Of a stretch of DNA of 64,000 nt, positions 59,766-64,000 are shown piece after piece. How positions within the stretch are numbered: the first letter of the stretch is position 1; each line of letters starts with the position of its first letter. The DNA comes from Bacteroidota bacterium (lineage in GTDB: Bacteria; Bacteroidota; Bacteroidia; Chitinophagales; Chitinophagaceae): positions 1 through 64,000 of the forward strand of contig VGGV01000005.1 of assembly GCA_016868455.1 (NCBI GenBank), written 5' to 3'. Position numbers and translations under genes: made by a program. The notes beneath the pieces were generated by a model. The model ran no database searches. It was not told the origin of the DNA and saw nothing but the letters and a program-made list of their open reading frames with translations.

Positions 59766-60617
59766 CTAAATCTCATTTTGCAGCAAAAACTCCTCCAAAA
59801 TCCGGTTGCTGCGTTCCGGTTCTTCCAGCATGCCCATGTGGCCGGAGTGTTGAAGGATGTGAATGTACGATTTTTCAGGCAGATGGCACTGTTTAAGCCC
59901 ATCGGCAAGGGGTACGGCGGCATCGTATTTTCCCATGATAAACAGTACAGGCACAGCGGCTTTTTGTAACTGTTCCGTCCTGTCCGGCCGCTGCATCATC
60001 GCTTCATAATAAGAAACGAGTGCCTCTTTGGAAAAATTGTGCTGTTGCCGGATGAATTCATGGATGGTACCGGGTATATCCTCTTTCGACCGGGGAGAGA
60101 AGAGGTTCGGGATAACGGTTTTCAGAAATTCAAAAGCACCGTGCTGCTGTATGAATTCAATGCCTTTTCTCCTGGTGGTTTTTTTTTCTTCGCTGTCGGC
60201 ATAAGCGGTAGAATGAAAAAGGCCAAAGGCAGACACATGATTCCAGTACTTCTCCACCAGGGCCAGCGTAATGTAGCCGCCCATGCTATGCCCTATAACC
60301 TGGCAGGCATCTATATTTTCTTCGTGTATGATGGTATGTATTACTTCCGCAAGTCCTTCCATACTCAGGTCATCAATTATTTCAGATTTGCCTGAGCCCG
60401 GCAGATCGGGAATGATGAATTTAAATCTGGTGATTAAAGAAGAATTTTGAAAAAGCGGGGGCTGTGCGTTGGCTAACCCTCCCCTTCCGGGGGAGCTTTG
60501 GAGGGGGCCCCACACTTCTCCATCTTCCCCAAAACCGTGGATGAGCATGACAGGCTTGCCGCTGCCGTAAGTGAGGTAGAATATCTTTTTGTTTTGGTAT
60601 AATAATTCTTTATACAT
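59766..60617 (-). CDS. Alpha/beta hydrolase carrying a palindrome-encoded insert
   Basis: An alpha/beta hydrolase with the oxyanion motif MLIHGFGEDGEVW, nucleophile Ser in VIGHSMGGY, acid Asp in FIMGKYDAAVP and His in HILQHSGHMGMLE. After GEVW, where members usually continue with 12 residues of helix, there are about 30 residues (GPLQSSPGRGGLANAQPPL) before FKFIIPDLPGSGKS. These are coded by a palindromic repeat, in frame. The reaction is unknown. It lies 64 bp downstream of lnt on the same strand. Confidence 0.9.
   Translation of the reverse strand: MYKELLYQNKKIFYLTYGSGKPVMLIHGFGEDGEVWGPLQSSPGRGGLANAQPPLFQNSSLITRFKFIIPDLPGSGKSEIIDDLSMEGLAEVIHTIIHEENIDACQVIGHSMGGYITLALVEKYWNHVSAFGLFHSTAYADSEEKKTTRRKGIEFIQQHGAFEFLKTVIPNLFSPRSKEDIPGTIHEFIRQQHNFSKEALVSYYEAMMQRPDRTEQLQKAAVPVLFIMGKYDAAVPLADGLKQCHLPEKSYIHILQHSGHMGMLEEPERSNRILEEFLLQNEI
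60477..60507. repeat. CCCTCC...GGAGGG palindrome inside the alpha/beta hydrolase gene
   Basis: CCCTCC (60477-60483) and GGAGGG (60500-60505) pair around an inner inverted pair CCCC/GGGG (60481-60493). It belongs to the same GC-rich type as the palindrome in the GNAT gene. The element stays in the reading frame. Confidence 0.7.
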
Positions 60618-60632
60618 TTTTTTTACCGCAGA

Positions 60633-60679
60633 GGCACTGAAACACAGAGTTGTTTTCAGTGTTTCTGCGTTTCAGTGGC
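60633..60679. repeat. Inverted repeat filling the lnt-hydrolase gap
   Basis: GGCACTGAAACACAGA (60633-60648) and TCTGCGTTTCAGTGGC (60664-60679) are 16-bp inverted arms with two mismatches. The element fills nearly all of the 64-bp gap. Confidence 0.7.
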
Positions 60680-60681
60680 AA

Positions 60682-62280
60682 TTATTTCTTCGGAGCAGAG
60701 AACTTTTTCTTAAACCATTGATCCATCACTTTCAAATAAATTACCCAAACCAGCAATAACCCACTGATGCCAAGCATCAGCTTTGAAATAATATCCCCAT
60801 ACTTAACAAAAAATGTTTTTTTGCTTTCTAGGGTAACTTTCATTTTAATGGCAGCCTGCGTATCGTATGGCTGCGGCTGGTGCACCCTGCCCTGCGGGTC
60901 TATAAAGCAACTGATACCGGTATTGGCGCTGCGGGTCACCCATGTTCTTGTTTCAATGGCCCTCAGCCTTGCATAGTTCATGTGCTGTTTATGGCCGGGT
61001 GTTTTCTTCCACCAGCCGTCATTGGTAACCACGCATATCAGGTTGGCACCGTTTTTTACATAGCGGCTCATGTACTCGCCGTAGATGCTTTCGTAACAAA
61101 TTGCCGGTGCGATGCGGTAGCCATGTTTTTCTTCCAGCACGGTTCTTTCGTTTTGTTTGGAGTAGCCGGCGGTGGTGCCACCGAATTTATCAAACCATTT
61201 GCTGAGAAACTTCAGAAACCAGGGCAGGGTTTCCACGCCCGGCACCAGCATGGACTTATGGTAGAATGACCGGGGCCCGCTGCTGTCGAGCAAAACCGAG
61301 CCGTTGTAGTACTCCACATGACAACCATTGAAATCCTGCGATGTTTTAGTGGACCTGTCAAACGCCCGGTAACTTTCAATGCCGGTAAAAAGGCTGATAT
61401 GCGGATGCCTTTGCAAAAAACTCCACAGCGGATTCAGAAAATCATTTTGTTTCATTTCTGTTTCCCTGATGCCATTTGCCATGTATAATGCTGTTTCAGG
61501 CCATACCACGAGGCCGGTATTATCATCCATGGTTTTTTCAGTTGTAACAATCAGCTTTTGCAGTTGCGCTTCAAAAGTTCCGGTGGATACTTTTTCATAG
61601 GGGTCAATATTGGGCTGCACCACCACAATATTGGTTGTTACAACAGGAGGGCTTTCTTTTTTTGCGGCAAGATTAATAACTACAGAAGGTATTACCAGCA
61701 GCAGCAGCCATGATGCCATCAGCACAAAATATTTTCTTGTCCTTCCGATTCTGTTGTATTCATTGATCCATGCAAAGATCAGGATGTTGCTCAGCAATAC
61801 CCACAAGGTGCCGCCGCTGGTTCCGGTATATTCATACCACTGTACCCATTCCGTATGAGTGGCAAATGCATTACCCAGTGTAAGCCAGGGCCAGCTAAGC
61901 CCCCAGTCACGCAGGTGAATATATTCAAAGCACATCCAGAAAGCGATGAGGGATACATAGCCCATCGTTTCGCCCAGCCATTTTTTGGCCGCTTTATACC
62001 CCAGCCAGGGAAGGCACATGATTAAGCTGTTGGCAAAAAAAGCTGCCAATGCCCCCGGTTCGGAGGCATTCCATATCCACCAGGTGGTGGATACATTCCA
62101 GATGAACATGGTGATATAAGTAAGACCGAAAAATTTTTTCCGGCTGGTCACCCTTGATTCAAGCCATAACAGCGGAACCCAGGCAACAAATATCAGCAAT
62201 GTAAGCGGCGAGACAGGCCATGCAGCCCAGAGCAAGAGTCCGCAACCGATGGCGATGAATAGATTGGTAAATTTTTTCAA
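60682..62280 (-). CDS. lnt: Apolipoprotein N-acyltransferase
   Basis: Lnt adds the third acyl chain to the N-terminal Cys of lipoproteins at the inner membrane. The N-terminal 200 residues hold about six membrane helices (FIAIGCGLLLWAAWPVSPL, SLIMCLPWLGYKAA). The nitrilase-fold domain holds Glu in LVVWPETALYMA, Lys in FYHKSMLVPGVETLPW and Cys in RIAPAICYESIYGEYMS, the catalytic triad. A final membrane helix ends the 532-residue protein. The many lipoprotein genes in the window would provide its substrates. Confidence 0.95.
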   Translation of the reverse strand: MKKFTNLFIAIGCGLLLWAAWPVSPLTLLIFVAWVPLLWLESRVTSRKKFFGLTYITMFIWNVSTTWWIWNASEPGALAAFFANSLIMCLPWLGYKAAKKWLGETMGYVSLIAFWMCFEYIHLRDWGLSWPWLTLGNAFATHTEWVQWYEYTGTSGGTLWVLLSNILIFAWINEYNRIGRTRKYFVLMASWLLLLVIPSVVINLAAKKESPPVVTTNIVVVQPNIDPYEKVSTGTFEAQLQKLIVTTEKTMDDNTGLVVWPETALYMANGIRETEMKQNDFLNPLWSFLQRHPHISLFTGIESYRAFDRSTKTSQDFNGCHVEYYNGSVLLDSSGPRSFYHKSMLVPGVETLPWFLKFLSKWFDKFGGTTAGYSKQNERTVLEEKHGYRIAPAICYESIYGEYMSRYVKNGANLICVVTNDGWWKKTPGHKQHMNYARLRAIETRTWVTRSANTGISCFIDPQGRVHQPQPYDTQAAIKMKVTLESKKTFFVKYGDIISKLMLGISGLLLVWVIYLKVMDQWFKKKFSAPKK

Positions 62281-62389
62281 GAAGATTTATTTAAAATAAA
62301 CGGCAGCGATTCCCGTTAGTGAAATTTCCATAAAAATAAAGTTTTGTGGAAAGATCAGCACGGTTAATCTGATAATAAAAGTATAAACC

Positions 62390-62877
62390 ATGCAAACCAA
62401 TCAAATTCTGTCAGCCCCGCTGATTGACATCATCTTTGATGGCCGCAATAAGGACTATGGCGCTTATGAGCTTCGCAAAGCGTATGAAAAGAGAATCCGA
62501 AAGGCGCTGCTTATAACCCTCCTGCTGGCAGTACTGGGTTTTGGCAGTGTAGTACTGGCAAACACCATGAAAATAATTACCGGATTACTAAGGACATTAT
62601 CCTGATAGATATAGAGAATAACAAGAAGCCCGACAAACTGCCGGAAGCTAAAAAGCCCAAACAAAAGGAACCGCAGGTGCAGACCGAACGCTTTAATATG
62701 CCCGAAGTAAAACCGGATGAGGAAGTGGATTCGCCGCCGCCTTCACAAACAGATTTGGAAGAAGCCATCCGTGTAATAAAAAAATCAAAAAAATGGGAGC
62801 CAGCTTTTTTAAATGGTTACCATATAAAGGCCTACAAAAAACAGGTGATTGTTTTCGATTTGCAGGGAGAGGAGTAG
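62390..62877 (+). pseudogene. tonB: Energy transducer TonB, frameshifted and internally deleted
   Basis: The N terminus is typical of Bacteroidota TonB (LIDIIFDGRNKDYGAYELRK, then LLITLLLAVLGFGSVVLA as membrane anchor). After MK at 62572 the frame stops at 62605, but one base over it continues NYRITKDIILIDIENNKKPD and the Pro/Lys periplasmic linker. Restoring one A to AAAA at 62570-62573 repairs it. The C-terminal domain keeps only the last part (EEAIRVIKKSKKWEPA, then HIKAYKKQVIVF); the 40 or so residues that form the first strands, with YPGG, are missing. Both lesions make it inactive. Confidence 0.8.
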
Positions 62878-62922
62878 GCAGGAGTGATTTTTTCGCTGTT
62901 TTAGTCGTCAGATCAGAATAAA

Positions 62923-62974
62923 TAGTCCGGAGTTACAGCAAGAACTTAAAAAACAAGTTGCTGAACCCGGACTA
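62923..62974. repeat. Long hairpin between tonB remnant and guaB
   Basis: TAGTCCGG...CCGGACTA pairs at the ends and GTTACAGCAAGAACTT pairs with CAAGTTGCTGAAC further in. It lacks a T run on either side and stands 19 bp beyond the guaB stop codon. It could be a transcript-end hairpin or another dispersed palindrome. Confidence 0.55.
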
Positions 62975-62992
62975 CCGGCTAATGACTTTTAA

Positions 62993-64000
62993 CTACATCC
63001 TGCTGTAATTCGGTGCCTCTTTCGTTATCTCAATATCATGGGCATGGCTTTCTTTCATGCCGGCATTGGTGATTTTTACAAATTTGGCTTTTTGCAATTC
63101 GTCAATTGATCCTGCACCGCAATATCCCATACCGGCCCGCAAGCCGCCGGTGAATTGGTAAACAATTTCTTTTACAAATCCTTTATAAGCCACCCGGCCT
63201 TCAATACCTTCCGGTACAAATTTCTTTACATCATCTTCCACATCCTGGAAATAACGGTCGCTGCTGCCGGTGGCCATAGCGCCTAAAGAACCCATACCAC
63301 GATACTCTTTGAACTTTCTTCCTTCATAGATAATCGTTTCACCGGGACTTTCTTCCGTTCCCGCAAAAATGCTGCCCATCATTACACAATTGGCACCTGC
63401 CGCCAATGCTTTTACCATATCGCCGGTGTAACGAATACCGCCATCTGCAATGAGCGGAATATTTCGTTGCTTTAAAACAGAGGTGGCTTCCATAATAGCA
63501 GTAAGCTGCGGCACACCTGCGCCGGCCACAATTCTTGTGGTGCATATAGATCCGGGGCCGATACCTACTTTTACTGCATCTGCCCCGGCATCTGCCAAAG
63601 CTTCGGCCCCCGCAGCCGTGCCCACGTTGCCCGCAATCACATGTATCCCTTTAAAATTCTTTTTTACTTTTTTCAGAGCCTCAATTACGCCTTTGCTATG
63701 TCCGTGTGCACTGTCCAGTGCAATTACATCAGCGCCTACATTTTGCAGTGCATCCACCCTTGCCAGCAAATCTCTGGTAATGCCCGCACCGGCGCCAACC
63801 AGTAACCTGCCGAATGCATCTTTTACGGCATTGGGATGGCTTTTCAGCTTCAGGATATCGCTGTAAGTAAACAAACCTTTCAATCTTCCCTGCTTATCAA
63901 CGATGGGTAATTTTTCAACCTTGGTTTTTTTGAAAAGTTCTTCTGCTTTTTTCAGATCGGTGCCTTCCGGGGCTACAAACAGATTTTCCTTCGTCATGGC
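62993..64000 (-). CDS. guaB: Inosine-5'-monophosphate dehydrogenase, C-terminal part (cut by window edge)
   Basis: GuaB oxidises IMP to XMP. Seen here are the last part of the CBS region ([34 protein letters not shown]) and the catalytic barrel: [53 protein letters not shown] with the active-site Cys, [14 protein letters not shown], and [10 protein letters not shown]. The gene continues beyond 64000; about 150 N-terminal residues lie outside. ATG 63997 is internal and not the start. GMP synthase, the next enzyme, is encoded at 8676-10262. Confidence 0.95.
   Translation of the reverse strand, partial: AMTKENLFVAPEGTDLKKAEELFKKTKVEKLPIVDKQGRLKGLFTYSDILKLKSHPNAVKDAFGRLLVGAGAGITRDLLARVDALQNVGADVIALDSAHGHSKGVIEALKKVKKNFKGIHVIAGNVGTAAGAEALADAGADAVKVGIGPGSICTTRIVAGAGVPQLTAIMEATSVLKQRNIPLIADGGIRYTGDMVKALAAGANCVMMGSIFAGTEESPGETIIYEGRKFKEYRGMGSLGAMATGSSDRYFQDVEDDVKKFVPEGIEGRVAYKGFVKEIVYQFTGGLRAGMGYCGAGSIDELQKAKFVKITNAGMKESHAHDIEITKEAPNYSRM

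Overview
The window looks like a Bacteroidota chromosome segment, most likely Chitinophagaceae or a close relative. The evidence is gene content and synteny: SprA directly after ruvA, type A and type B T9SS sorting domains, the bamD-rpoZ-coaBC-DUF4835-DUF4296 order, futalosine-pathway menaquinone genes, a plug-type TonB receptor, and promoters of the form TTTG-N19-TAnnTTTG with no Shine-Dalgarno sequences. No plasmid or complete phage genes are seen. The naming of the organism is inference from these families.

Layout. 1-0.84 kb: a perfect 334-bp tandem repeat joining a tRNA-like 3' segment to a small GIY-YIG nuclease gene, followed by a MITE-like element. 0.88-4.3 kb: DUF6728, lpxB, a small membrane protein, surE and a divergent XRE/S24 regulator. 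4.39-7.4 kb: a damaged region with a DUF5916 pseudogene, an unrecognised foreign-looking segment and a truncated Lhr-like helicase. 7.5-13.2 kb: a periplasmic binding-like protein, guaA, a truncated DUF2807 gene, an RRM protein, a lipoprotein and the rpsF-rpsR-rplI operon. 13.4-20.6 kb: two secreted EEP-family phosphoesterases flanking a TonB receptor and a DUF5689 lipoprotein, which may be a nucleic-acid or phosphate scavenging locus. 20.7-29.2 kb: recJ, a polyprenyl synthase, an OmpA protein, then bamD-rpoZ and coaBC-DUF4835-DUF4296. 29.3-47 kb: scoAB, a secreted cytochrome c/PHM-like oxidase, an orphan response regulator, mqnD-mqnB, two PTPS paralogues with folE, fabD, several enzymes and several broken genes. 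47.1-64 kb: ruvA-sprA, an SDR, a large PKD protein with a type B sorting domain, an alpha/beta hydrolase, lnt, a broken tonB-like gene and the 3' part of guaB.

Two themes stand out. First, short palindromic or tandem repeats sit in frame inside otherwise conserved genes (lpxB, guaA, a GNAT gene, an alpha/beta hydrolase) as well as between genes. Second, an unusually large number of genes are broken by nonsense codons, one-base indels or abrupt junctions where two convergent genes both lose their 3' ends. This could be genuine decay by deletion, or partly sequencing and assembly error; the sequence alone cannot decide. The GIY-YIG/tRNA-tail module at the left end is the best candidate for a little-described mobile system.
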